A stretch of 64,000 nucleotides of DNA from Pleomorphochaeta sp963678575 (GTDB taxonomy: Bacteria; Spirochaetota; Spirochaetia; Sphaerochaetales; Sphaerochaetaceae): the NCBI GenBank assembly GCA_963678575.2, contig CAXXHV010000002.1, positions 1,302,001-1,366,000 of the forward strand, written 5' to 3'. Both the position numbers and the translations under genes were made by a program. Positions 9,094-18,055 of the stretch are shown here, one piece after another. The notes under the pieces were generated by a model that saw only the letters and a program-made list of their open reading frames with translations, had not been told where the DNA came from and made no database searches. Each line of letters starts with the position of its first letter. Positions within the stretch are counted from its first letter, which is position 1.

Positions 9094-10917
9094 TTATTTT
9101 TCATTTGGAATTATTAAAGTTATTATCGTCCCACAATTAACTGAGGACTTAATATTAATTTTATAATTGTTTTTATAATAAAGTTTTAAGCGATTTATAA
9201 CATTTGATAAACCAAGATGATTAGTATCAATATTATCTGATAAATACGCATTAATTTCCTCTTGATTCATCCCCTTACCATTGTCTTTGATCAAAACTCT
9301 TATTTTATTTTCAAATTGAGAAACATTGATTTCTAATAATCCATCACTTTCAATATCCTTAAATCCATGGATAATTGAATTTTCAACTAATGGTTGAAAT
9401 ATAAATTTTGGAATTCTTGAATCAATTAAATCATCTGCTATATCAATATTAGTCTTGAATCTAGAATTAAATCTTACTGACATAATATATAAATAATTTG
9501 ATAACCAATTAATCTCATCAGATATTAAAGCTTTTTCAGTTATTTGTTTCAAAGAATATTGTAACATTTCTGACAAACTAAGAATTAACTCAGAAGTTTC
9601 TTCATCATCATTCTTTAATGCAAATGAATTAATTGTATTTAAAGTATTATAAAGGAAATGAGGATTTATCTGCATAGATAACATACTTAATTGAGCTTCT
9701 TTTTCTTTTAAAGTAATTTCATAATTTTCATATATTAACTTACTTATTTTCTCTTCCATCGAATTAAAGTTTTCCGTTAAGATTTTCAATTCTTTTCCAT
9801 TTGGAATTGGGGTATTTGCACTAAAATCCCCTTTAGCAACTCTTTGAGATGCTAAAACTAATTTATGAATGGGCTCTGTTATAGTATTAGAAAACTTAAT
9901 TGCCAAAAATATAGCTGTAAAAATTAGTATCCAGAATATAAAAGAAATAAGACGTCTTGTTCCTTCAATAGAATGTGACAAAATACCAGCCATTGGGACC
10001 AAAGAGAAAGATAAAAATTCTTTATCAGGAATTGTATCGTAGCATAACAAATAATCAACATTATCATAATTTATTTGTTTGAATCCAGATTCATTATCTA
10101 AATTTAAAAGAAAAGATGGTGCCATACTCCCTATCTCAAAATTAGTAGTATTAGTGGAAATAATTTTATTATCACTATTCGCTATTGCGTATAAACTGTT
10201 TTCATAAGGCAAGCTATCTTTATAAATATTTCTAATTGAATTTTCTTTTACATGAACAACTAAAATTGGAGGAATCATATCTTCAGGCAAACTATAATAA
10301 GAACCATAATAGGAATATTGAAAATTCATTTCTCTAAGCATCGTAAATAAATACTTATAATCATAATCATCTTTTTCTACTAGATATTCAGAATTAATAG
10401 TTTCTCCATAATCATAACCGGTAATCCAAGTGGGCAACCCTTTTTTATCATGAGCTATTTTCTTCCAATTAGTATTTTTAAAAGCACTTACAGTACTATT
10501 TATCTCTGGATTTGATGTTCCAAGAAGCCAATCATCCACATAAAAATATTGCTCATAAACTTCTGATTGTGTAACAAACTGTTTTGCAATTTCATTTTTA
10601 ATAATTTTATCATTTTTCAAATAATCCGAAACTTTATAATTATCTATATCTTTAAATATTTCAAAATAAGATTCATCATCAAGCATTAATTGTGAAGTTG
10701 TTTCAACAATCCCTAATAAAGAGTCTATTAATTGATTATTTGCAACTACAATTGCATAAGTACTATTAAAGGTATCTTCAATCAATTGTGCTTCATAATG
10801 TTTTCTCATAGTATGAGAAATTAGCATAAGAGGAATTAAAGCAAATAAAAGAAAAACTATTAATAACTTATTTCTGAATTTAACATTTTTAATTAAATCA
10901 CTAATTTTATTTAACAT
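9094..10917 (-). CDS. Sensor histidine kinase, YesM type
   Basis: The preferred start at 10917 gives about 607 residues. Order of domains: a membrane segment near residues 18-38, a large extracytoplasmic sensor region, a second membrane segment near 350, a HAMP linker, and the kinase core. The phosphorylated histidine is H420 in QINPHFLYN. The N box (QPLVENSIIHG) and the ATP-binding DNGKGM and LGLSNVINRL motifs follow. It senses an extracellular signal, probably the glycan or its binding protein, and phosphorylates the adjacent response regulator. The frame is open further upstream to 11004, but the AGGAAG-preceded ATG at 10917, overlapping the regulator gene by 11 bases, is more likely. Confidence 0.92.
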   Translation of the reverse strand: MLNKISDLIKNVKFRNKLLIVFLLFALIPLMLISHTMRKHYEAQLIEDTFNSTYAIVVANNQLIDSLLGIVETTSQLMLDDESYFEIFKDIDNYKVSDYLKNDKIIKNEIAKQFVTQSEVYEQYFYVDDWLLGTSNPEINSTVSAFKNTNWKKIAHDKKGLPTWITGYDYGETINSEYLVEKDDYDYKYLFTMLREMNFQYSYYGSYYSLPEDMIPPILVVHVKENSIRNIYKDSLPYENSLYAIANSDNKIISTNTTNFEIGSMAPSFLLNLDNESGFKQINYDNVDYLLCYDTIPDKEFLSFSLVPMAGILSHSIEGTRRLISFIFWILIFTAIFLAIKFSNTITEPIHKLVLASQRVAKGDFSANTPIPNGKELKILTENFNSMEEKISKLIYENYEITLKEKEAQLSMLSMQINPHFLYNTLNTINSFALKNDDEETSELILSLSEMLQYSLKQITEKALISDEINWLSNYLYIMSVRFNSRFKTNIDIADDLIDSRIPKFIFQPLVENSIIHGFKDIESDGLLEINVSQFENKIRVLIKDNGKGMNQEEINAYLSDNIDTNHLGLSNVINRLKLYYKNNYKINIKSSVNCGTIITLIIPNEK

Positions 10918-12505
10918 TTTTATAAAACTTCCTATATTGCTCTGGAGACAAAGAGTATTTTTTTCTAAAAACTCTATTAAAGTAACAACTATCATTGAAA
11001 CCACAAGCTTTTGAAATATCTAGAACCTTTTTATTTGAATTTAATAAAAGAGAAATAGCTTTTTCTATTCTTAAATTATTTATATAGTTATTGTAATTAA
11101 ATCCAGTTTTTTCTTTTATTTTGGAGGAAAGGTAATTCGCAGATAAATGAACTTTATTTGCCATTGTCTGTAAAGACACATCCTCATTTAAATGATTTTT
11201 TATATACAAAATTAAATTCTCTAAAAAATCATAATTTGCTCTTTTGCTCTCTAAATATGAACAATTAATAGATAATATATTTTTTGCAATTAAAAATAAA
11301 ATTTCTAAACTATCACATTGAGAAAATTTAATTTTATTATTATTTATAAAATAATAATAATCATCTTGATCCATTATGGAATAAAGCTCTTTATTTAATC
11401 TTTGAACTAATAATCTAATAGAATCAATAATTTTCTGAGGGTCAGCTTTTGGACTATTAAGAAAAATATTATATTGATCATCAATAATTGTTTCTATTGC
11501 AGTTTTATCACTCTTTTGAATTGCTAAATATAGTTTTCTTTCACAGCTTTCAAGGTTTGGAATATTAAAAGTTAAATTATTACAATATTTATTATAATAA
11601 AAAATTCTTCCTTCATAAGGATAATAGAAATAAAAAGATAACATTTTTAAAGCTTCATCTTTTACAATTTTTAGATTATCAATTAAAGGGAAATGTGTTT
11701 TTGATATACCAACCCAAAATACTACTCCAATCTTTGCTTCAAGAGCTAATAATTTAATAAAAATATTTAAGCAATCTTCATCTTGAATGTTAGTAGTTAA
11801 TATTGCTAAAATTTTCTCATCTGCTCTATTTGTTCGATCAATTGGTACAAATAAAGCAGTTGGAAAGGAAGACTTAATATTAATTAATAAATTTTCCTGC
11901 TGTATTTTACTTATATAGCCTTTTTCTCTTTTATTAATTTTCAACTTCCATCTAACTAATATAAGACATCCTTTATCATTTAATTGTTCTAATAATAAAG
12001 AATCTAAATCTTTTGTATCACAAGACCCTTCAAAAAGTAAATTCAAATTTTTGTTTCTTTGATTTAATTGATATTGGCTTTGGAGCTCTTCATATTGTTT
12101 AAGCTTATTATTTCTCTTTAACTCTTCACAAATTCTCTCATTTATATCATTTATTAAATCTACTATATTTTTTATTCTAAAAGGTTTTGTTATATAATCT
12201 ACAACTTCACATTCAATAGCAATCTTAGCATATGAAAATTCTCTATAAGCACTAATTAAAACTACATGAATTTTTAATTGCAAAGCTTTTATTTCTTTTA
12301 TTAATTTGATTCCATCAACTAAAGGCATTTTAATATCTGTAATTAAAACATCAATATCTTTAGATTTAATAATGTTTAAAGCCTCTAATCCATTTGAACA
12401 AAGTTGAATATTAACGCTTGGAAAATTTTTTTCTAAATATGATTTTAAAACTTCTCTTTGATTTAGTTCATCATCAGCTATTAAAATATTTTTTATTATA
12501 AACAT
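10907..12505 (-). CDS. Response regulator with AraC-type DNA-binding domain, YesN type
   Basis: The 532-residue protein has an N-terminal receiver domain (1-125) with acidic residues D11-D12, the phosphorylation site D57 in VLITDIKMP, and the conserved lysine in ITKPF. A long middle region of unclear role follows, and two AraC-type helix-turn-helix motifs are at the C-terminus (SANYLSSKIKEKTGFNYN and ISKACGFNDSCYFNRVFRK). It is the first gene of the run regulator-kinase-transporter-hydrolases and probably activates the transporter operon through the repeats at 9051-9080. GAGGG precedes the ATG. Confidence 0.92.
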   Translation of the reverse strand: MFIIKNILIADDELNQREVLKSYLEKNFPSVNIQLCSNGLEALNIIKSKDIDVLITDIKMPLVDGIKLIKEIKALQLKIHVVLISAYREFSYAKIAIECEVVDYITKPFRIKNIVDLINDINERICEELKRNNKLKQYEELQSQYQLNQRNKNLNLLFEGSCDTKDLDSLLLEQLNDKGCLILVRWKLKINKREKGYISKIQQENLLINIKSSFPTALFVPIDRTNRADEKILAILTTNIQDEDCLNIFIKLLALEAKIGVVFWVGISKTHFPLIDNLKIVKDEALKMLSFYFYYPYEGRIFYYNKYCNNLTFNIPNLESCERKLYLAIQKSDKTAIETIIDDQYNIFLNSPKADPQKIIDSIRLLVQRLNKELYSIMDQDDYYYFINNNKIKFSQCDSLEILFLIAKNILSINCSYLESKRANYDFLENLILYIKNHLNEDVSLQTMANKVHLSANYLSSKIKEKTGFNYNNYINNLRIEKAISLLLNSNKKVLDISKACGFNDSCYFNRVFRKKYSLSPEQYRKFYKNVK

Positions 12506-12626
12506 ATTCCCTCTTTTAAAATCATTTTCCTAAAATCCTTTTTTGTTTCATATATAATAACATAGGATATATTTATTTAATAATTTTTTATTATTATCCA
12601 TTTTTGATATTAAACTAATAAAAAAA

Positions 12627-12665
12627 GCACTCAAAATTATTTAAATGAATCAAATAACAGAGTGC
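12627..12665 (-). terminator. Rho-independent terminator after the GH38 gene
   Basis: GCACTC (12627-12632) pairs with GAGTGC (12660-12665), with further A/T pairing inside. On the minus strand the right side of the hairpin is followed by a run of T. It lies just downstream of the alpha-mannosidase stop codon and upstream of the response-regulator gene, so the mannosidase is a separate transcription unit. Confidence 0.6.
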
Positions 12666-12692
12666 AAATATTTATTTAACATAGACTAAAAA

Positions 12693-15600
12693 TTAAAAAA
12701 AGATTTTAATTGTTTTTATTTCATATGGTTTTATATCAAGTTTAACTTTATTCTTTTTACTTACTTCTAAATCTATAATTTCATTCTCCATCATATCACA
12801 ATCAACAGCTCTAATAACATTTTTACCAAAAGTTAAAACAAAACTACTCCTCATATTATAACATTCATAAAGTCTAATTATTTTTGCTTTTTTGTCCAAA
12901 GCTTCTTTTATTACCTCAATAATAACATTATCCTTATCTGAGCTTACAAAAGAATAATTATTATCTAAAATACCACCTTTATTTTCCTTAATAATCGGAA
13001 TAACAGGATTATTTATCTCATAAGCATTTTTTATTAATTCTGAATCTCTCCACCCTTTATTATGAGGATATATTGAATAAGTAAATTCGTGAATTTCTTG
13101 ATCTGCTTTTGGATTAGGGAAAACGCCTGATTTTAAAAGAGATAATCCTACATTGCTATCTTTTACACTACACCCATATTTGCAATCATTAATAAAACTT
13201 ACACCAAAGCCAGCCTCGCTAACATCTACCCATTTATGTACACATACCTCAAATTGAGCATAATCCCAAGAAGTATTATTATGTGTGTTTCTTTTTACAT
13301 TGCCATACTGAATCTCAAAAGTAGCTTCTTGGGTATGAATATCTAAAGGGAACCAGCTTTTTAAAAAGACTTGATGTTCTTTCCAATCAATAATATTTTT
13401 AATATCAATCCTATCATAATCTCTATAAACATAAATATATTGAATAATATATGAATCAAGATATTTTCTAGAAATCATTATACAAGCTCTTAAGGGACCT
13501 TTTTCTATGATTTCCCATTCATCGATATCATTAATTTCCCATTTCTTTTCATCATAATATTTATTAATATCCCAAGCATCATAATTATGAGGTCTATCTT
13601 CATAGCTCATTAATACATTTCCAAATTCATTTCTTTTTAAAATCTCTCTATTTTCTCTTTTATCATAAATACTACTAAATTGGCCTTTATCATTAAATTC
13701 AATTATAAAGTAATTATTTTCAATTCTTTCTTTAGTAACTTTCAATAAATTATTAGATTTTAAATAGGCTTTATTTTCAACAAAACAATAGCCTTTAGAA
13801 GGGATATCTTTTACATCAATAAGATAAGAATTAGATTTTATTTTTTGATATACTAAATTGTTAAAATAATTATTAAAAATTGTAGAATCTAAATCATTTA
13901 ATTCAACTAAACCATTATATTTAAAACTATTTGGATTAAATACAATTAAAGAATTTTCTTTAACATTAATATTATCAACAACAGTATTTAAAGTTTGCCT
14001 CATTAATTCATTATATATCTTAAATATTTTTTTATACTCTTCTTGAGATTCTTCATAAACTTCAAAAATTGAAGAGCCAGGAAGTATATCATGGAATTGG
14101 TTTTTTAATATTACTTCCCAAGCTTCATAAATTTTTTCACTCGGATAAGGTTTTTTTAAGAGTTCATTAACAAGAGTTGCAAAGCATTCTAAATTACTAT
14201 AAGCAAATTCTGCTTTTCTATTATATTTCTTGTTTCTAGCCATACTAGTATATGTCCCTCTATGGTATTCAAGATATAGTTCGCCAACCCATTTTGGTAA
14301 GTATTTACTATCTTTAACAGATTTTTCTAATACATGAAAAAATTCTTTTGCATTACTGTTTATTGTTTGAGGACATCCAGGGATTCCCATCTCTAGACGT
14401 TTTTGATTTTCTAGCATGTCTTTGGTGGGACCACCACCTCCATCACCAAATCCATAACAGCATAAAATTTCATTATTCAAATCTTTTTGACTATATCTTT
14501 CCCAACCACCTTTTATCTGACTTGGATTAATATATCCATTGTAAGTTGTGAAATGAGAAGTATGTTCACTCCCCTCAACTGCACCTTTATTATAATCTCT
14601 AGTAGGGACAAAATGAGTTAATACTTTTGTCCCATCAATGCCTTCCCATTCAAAAGTATCATAAGGCATTTTGTTAAACTCATTCCAACTAATTTTAGTT
14701 GTCATAAAATATGATAGTCCACATTTTTTAATAATTTGAGGTAATGCAGCAGAATAGCCAAAAACATCTGGGAGCCAAAGAATCTCATTTGTTTTGTTAA
14801 ACTCTTTTTTAAAAAACCTTTGGCCATGGACAAACTGTCTAATTAAAGACTCTCCTGAAACTAAATTGCAATCAGCCTCAACAAACATTCCTCCATCAAC
14901 TTCCCATCTGCCTTCTCTAACTCTCTTTCTAATTTCTTCAAAAACTTCTGGTTTATTATTTTTAACAAATTTATATAATTGTGGTTGGCTGGACATAAAA
15001 GTATACTTAGGATATTGATTCATCAAATTAAGTACAGTTGAAAAACTTCTTATAGTTTTATCTTCGGTCATTTTCAAAGTCCAAAGCCAAGCACAATCTA
15101 TATGAGTATGACCAACACAATAAACCTTTACATCTTGTTCGCCACAATACTTTTCATAAAAAAATTCATTAATATTTTGTTGCGCATTCTTTAAACTTTC
15201 ATAAAAAAGAATAGATCCTTCTTTTCTCAAATCTAATAAATTTAATGAATTATTTAAGGCCTTTATTATTAATATTTTATTTGTATCATTATTTTCTAAT
15301 AAGAGAGCCACATTATATGGAACTGAAATATCATAATAATATTTCTCAACTTCCCTATGTAATATTTTTAAACTTGCACTTAGAAAAAGAGCAAATTCTT
15401 GAGTGCCGGTAAAAGCAGATAGTAATATTTTAAATTTATCTCCAACCATTGCTTTTTCACTTAATATTATGGATCTATGATTAGTATCAAGACCTTGAAT
15501 CAATTTACCATTAACATAAATTGATAATTGAGGGTTAGTTTTATCCCATAAGGAATCTCTACTAGTACTTATTTCAAAGATAACACATTTATCTTTATAT

Positions 15601-15827
15601 TGTTCATCTATTTCTATAGTTGTTTCAAACCAATAATAATCTGAATTACCTCCCTCTAATTGCTCTTTGTTATAATGAGACCATGTAAAAGTATCTAATC
15701 TAGATAAATCATTAAGTTTTTTCTCTGTTCTAAGTATTTTAAAATTATTTATAGTTTTACTTTCTGTATAAATTTGTTGATTTATATATTCTAAAAGTTT
15801 TCCAATTCGCTCTGAAATTTGTAACAT
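12693..15827 (-). CDS. Alpha-mannosidase, glycoside hydrolase family 38
   Basis: The 1044-residue enzyme has an N-terminal accessory beta region (about 1-225), the GH38 catalytic barrel, a three-helix domain and C-terminal beta domains. The zinc motif is H242-x-D244 in GHTHIDCAWLW and the nucleophile is D354 in WLPDVFGYSAALPQ. The GFGDGGGGPT motif is present. These match active GH38 enzymes that hydrolyse alpha-mannosides. No signal peptide is present, so it acts in the cytoplasm. GAGG precedes the ATG. It has its own promoter and a palindromic operator candidate and is followed by a terminator. The regulator gene immediately upstream is its probable repressor. Confidence 0.93.
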   Translation of the reverse strand: MLQISERIGKLLEYINQQIYTESKTINNFKILRTEKKLNDLSRLDTFTWSHYNKEQLEGGNSDYYWFETTIEIDEQYKDKCVIFEISTSRDSLWDKTNPQLSIYVNGKLIQGLDTNHRSIILSEKAMVGDKFKILLSAFTGTQEFALFLSASLKILHREVEKYYYDISVPYNVALLLENNDTNKILIIKALNNSLNLLDLRKEGSILFYESLKNAQQNINEFFYEKYCGEQDVKVYCVGHTHIDCAWLWTLKMTEDKTIRSFSTVLNLMNQYPKYTFMSSQPQLYKFVKNNKPEVFEEIRKRVREGRWEVDGGMFVEADCNLVSGESLIRQFVHGQRFFKKEFNKTNEILWLPDVFGYSAALPQIIKKCGLSYFMTTKISWNEFNKMPYDTFEWEGIDGTKVLTHFVPTRDYNKGAVEGSEHTSHFTTYNGYINPSQIKGGWERYSQKDLNNEILCCYGFGDGGGGPTKDMLENQKRLEMGIPGCPQTINSNAKEFFHVLEKSVKDSKYLPKWVGELYLEYHRGTYTSMARNKKYNRKAEFAYSNLECFATLVNELLKKPYPSEKIYEAWEVILKNQFHDILPGSSIFEVYEESQEEYKKIFKIYNELMRQTLNTVVDNINVKENSLIVFNPNSFKYNGLVELNDLDSTIFNNYFNNLVYQKIKSNSYLIDVKDIPSKGYCFVENKAYLKSNNLLKVTKERIENNYFIIEFNDKGQFSSIYDKRENREILKRNEFGNVLMSYEDRPHNYDAWDINKYYDEKKWEINDIDEWEIIEKGPLRACIMISRKYLDSYIIQYIYVYRDYDRIDIKNIIDWKEHQVFLKSWFPLDIHTQEATFEIQYGNVKRNTHNNTSWDYAQFEVCVHKWVDVSEAGFGVSFINDCKYGCSVKDSNVGLSLLKSGVFPNPKADQEIHEFTYSIYPHNKGWRDSELIKNAYEINNPVIPIIKENKGGILDNNYSFVSSDKDNVIIEVIKEALDKKAKIIRLYECYNMRSSFVLTFGKNVIRAVDCDMMENEIIDLEVSKKNKVKLDIKPYEIKTIKIFF

Positions 15828-15883
15828 TCACCCATCCTCAATTTAGTTTTTATTATATAGGAATATATTAATGTTTTTTTAGT

Positions 15884-15937
15884 TGATATATTTTTATAAT
15901 AAATATATCATTTATATTAAGTACAGATATATCATTT
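15884..15937 (-). promoter_or_regulatory. Operator candidate of the GH38 gene
   Basis: TGATATATTT (15884-15893) and AAATATATCA (15901-15910) form a perfect 10-bp inverted repeat around a 7-base spacer. The right half extends as ATATATCATTT (15903-15913), which is repeated exactly at 15927-15937, inside the promoter spacer. One palindrome just downstream of the -10 and one extra half-site within the promoter fit repressor binding, most simply by the adjacent GntR/LacI-type regulator. Confidence 0.5.
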
Positions 15938-15942
15938 GTCAA
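15914..15942 (-). promoter_or_regulatory. Promoter of the GH38 alpha-mannosidase gene
   Basis: On the minus strand TTGACA (15937-15942) is followed after exactly 17 bases by TAATAT (15914-15919). It lies about 90 bases upstream of the mannosidase start codon and overlaps the repeated ATATATCATTT elements. The remaining part of 15943-16235 is AT-rich with no gene visible. Confidence 0.65.
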
Positions 15943-16235
15943 TGATGTTTTTATTCCAATAAATTTAAGTAAATAAAAACAAAAACAACTTTAAAAATAC
16001 AATTATATGTTTAATCTTTAATAGTAAAAGTGCATTTAAAATGCTTAAAACAAAGGTTTTTACTTGAATAATAATTTCAGGATAATGTTTAAAACAGAAA
16101 ATATTTAATCAATTAATTAACGAAATAATTCATAAGTACAGAAAATTTTAAAAGGAATTTTTAAGATTAGATATTTAAATGATATATAAATTAATAATTA
16201 TTTTCTATTTTTATATCAACTTAATTTAATGTATT

Positions 16236-17363
16236 TTATAAATCAGAATTCTTATTCGGAAAGGTACAAGAAGACCTTTTAACTAAAGACATTGGTAATG
16301 TTTTCATTGAATTTCTATGAATACCATTTATTTCATCTACTACAATATTAGCTGCATCCCTACCCATCTTCGTAAAGTCTTGTAAAACCGCGGTCAAAGG
16401 AATTTCCTGATATTCAGAAAATAATATCCCATCAAATCCTACAAGAGATAAGTCTTCAGGTATTCTAATTTTTAATAATTTAGCAGCTTCAAAAATATAT
16501 GAAGCGATAATATCATTAATTGCTATAATAGCAGTTATTCCCATGTCATAAAAATTTTTAACAATTTCTGTATATTTTTTTTCATCATAAATTCTTTGAA
16601 ATTCAAAATTTAATTTACTTATACTAACAAATTGTGAATTATAAGGAATATTAGCTTTTTCTAAAGCCTGGCAATAACCTATATATCTATCTCTAACAGA
16701 AGAGACACCTTCAATTGATACATCAGAAATAAAACCAATCTTATTATGACCTAATTCAATTAGATACTCAGTGGCTATAGTTCCACCTCTAAGATTATCA
16801 CTACATACAGCTTTAACATCTATTCCATTATAATATTTATCAATAGTTACTAAAGGAATATTTGAATATTTATAGCTATTTAAAATTTCAAAGCTATCTA
16901 ATAAAGAAAATGGGAAATAAATAACCCCTTTAACTTTTTCATTTCTTAGTTTAATCAATAGCTGTTCTACTTCAGTTATATTTTCAAATCTATAATATAA
17001 ATTAGGCTTATACCCTTTTTCACTTATAACTTTAGTCATACTTTCAACAGTTAAAGAGAAATGTCCAAAATCATGCACTGATGGAAAAATTATAGCAATT
17101 ACACCTTTATTTTCATTATTAATATCTTTTAATGAATACTCACTAGGCTTAACATCTTTTACTAAAAAAGAACCTTTACCTCTTACTCTTTTAATAAAAT
17201 TTTCTTTTTCTAATTCTTCAAGAGCTCTTTTTGAGGTAATTCTGCTAACACTATATAAATCAGAAAGTTCCTTTTCAGATGGTAATTTATCACCTATTTT
17301 ATAAAACCCTTGTGATATCTGATTAAATAATTCATTATAAATCATTTTATATAATATAGCCAA
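16236..17363 (-). CDS. Transcriptional regulator, GntR DNA-binding domain plus LacI-type sugar-binding domain
   Basis: The 375-residue protein has a GntR winged helix at residues 1-70 (KLPSEKELSDLYSVSRITSK) joined to a periplasmic-binding-protein-like domain (about 80-370, starting GVIAIIFPSVHDFGH) of the type found in LacI and AraR. Such proteins are sugar-responsive repressors. The best start is TTG at 17363, because AAGGAAG lies about five bases before it; the next ATG is at 17345. It is upstream of and in the same direction as the GH38 gene and probably controls it. Confidence 0.88.
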   Translation of the reverse strand: MAILYKMIYNELFNQISQGFYKIGDKLPSEKELSDLYSVSRITSKRALEELEKENFIKRVRGKGSFLVKDVKPSEYSLKDINNENKGVIAIIFPSVHDFGHFSLTVESMTKVISEKGYKPNLYYRFENITEVEQLLIKLRNEKVKGVIYFPFSLLDSFEILNSYKYSNIPLVTIDKYYNGIDVKAVCSDNLRGGTIATEYLIELGHNKIGFISDVSIEGVSSVRDRYIGYCQALEKANIPYNSQFVSISKLNFEFQRIYDEKKYTEIVKNFYDMGITAIIAINDIIASYIFEAAKLLKIRIPEDLSLVGFDGILFSEYQEIPLTAVLQDFTKMGRDAANIVVDEINGIHRNSMKTLPMSLVKRSSCTFPNKNSDL

Positions 17364-17574
17364 AATATCTTCCTTAATTAAATTAAATCAAACAAAAAAA
17401 CTTGAGGATTCAATAATATTTTTAGTAATTTTACCTCATTTTTTCATTTAACAAGTGTAGCTTATTAATATATTTTTAGCAATAATTTAATTATATTCAT
17501 AAAATTTAAGCGATATAAAAATTAAATCTTCTAATTTTAGATCTAAAGTATTTTATTCAATCATTATAAGATTG

Positions 17575-17913
17575 AATGAATTAAACTATCTTTAATATCA
17601 TACAGATTTACACAAAAATTTTTAGCATCCTTAGGCCTTATTACTATAACCAATTTTCCAGAAATTTTACTTTCACTTGAAGCTTTATAAAAAGACTCTG
17701 CAATTATATTAACCACATTCTTTAGAATATTGCCATAAGCCCTCTAAGGCTTCATTGATACTATCCAAACTGGAATAAGAATTACCTTTATTATTCATCA
17801 TATCGGACACAACAGTAAAATCAAAATGCTTTTTATGATTGAATATAGGAACTACAGTTCCCATTGAGGCTAGAATTTGTATGAAATTATCATTTAAATA
17901 TTTACTTTTTTAA
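17575..17913 (-). pseudogene. Unidentified gene remnant in the 17.4-18.0 kb gap
   Basis: The 690-base gap between the regulator and GRE genes is not random sequence. On the minus strand an open stretch reads about 66 residues, including ILASMGTVVPIFNHKKHF and LDSINEALEGLWQYSKECG, up to a stop at 17709. After a break a second stretch includes ISGKLVIVIRPKDAKNF. The GKLVIVI ending weakly recalls the C-terminus of medium-chain dehydrogenases, but I do not claim a family. No start codon with a ribosome site and no full domain is seen, so this is a decayed 3' part of a gene. Confidence 0.4.
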
Positions 17914-18055
17914 ACCTTTCACATTTTTTTATGAAACTATATTGAAAAGCAAATTATTAAATAATAGAAACCTTATAAGACAATATATATAAAATTAGCC
18001 ATCAAAAAAATTGATGACTAAAATCAATTAAAAACTTATATATTTAAAATATAAT

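Noticed and set aside
14348..15018. Plus-strand frames opposite the GH38 gene
   Set aside because: They lie fully inside the catalytic region of the mannosidase on the other strand and show no protein-like features.
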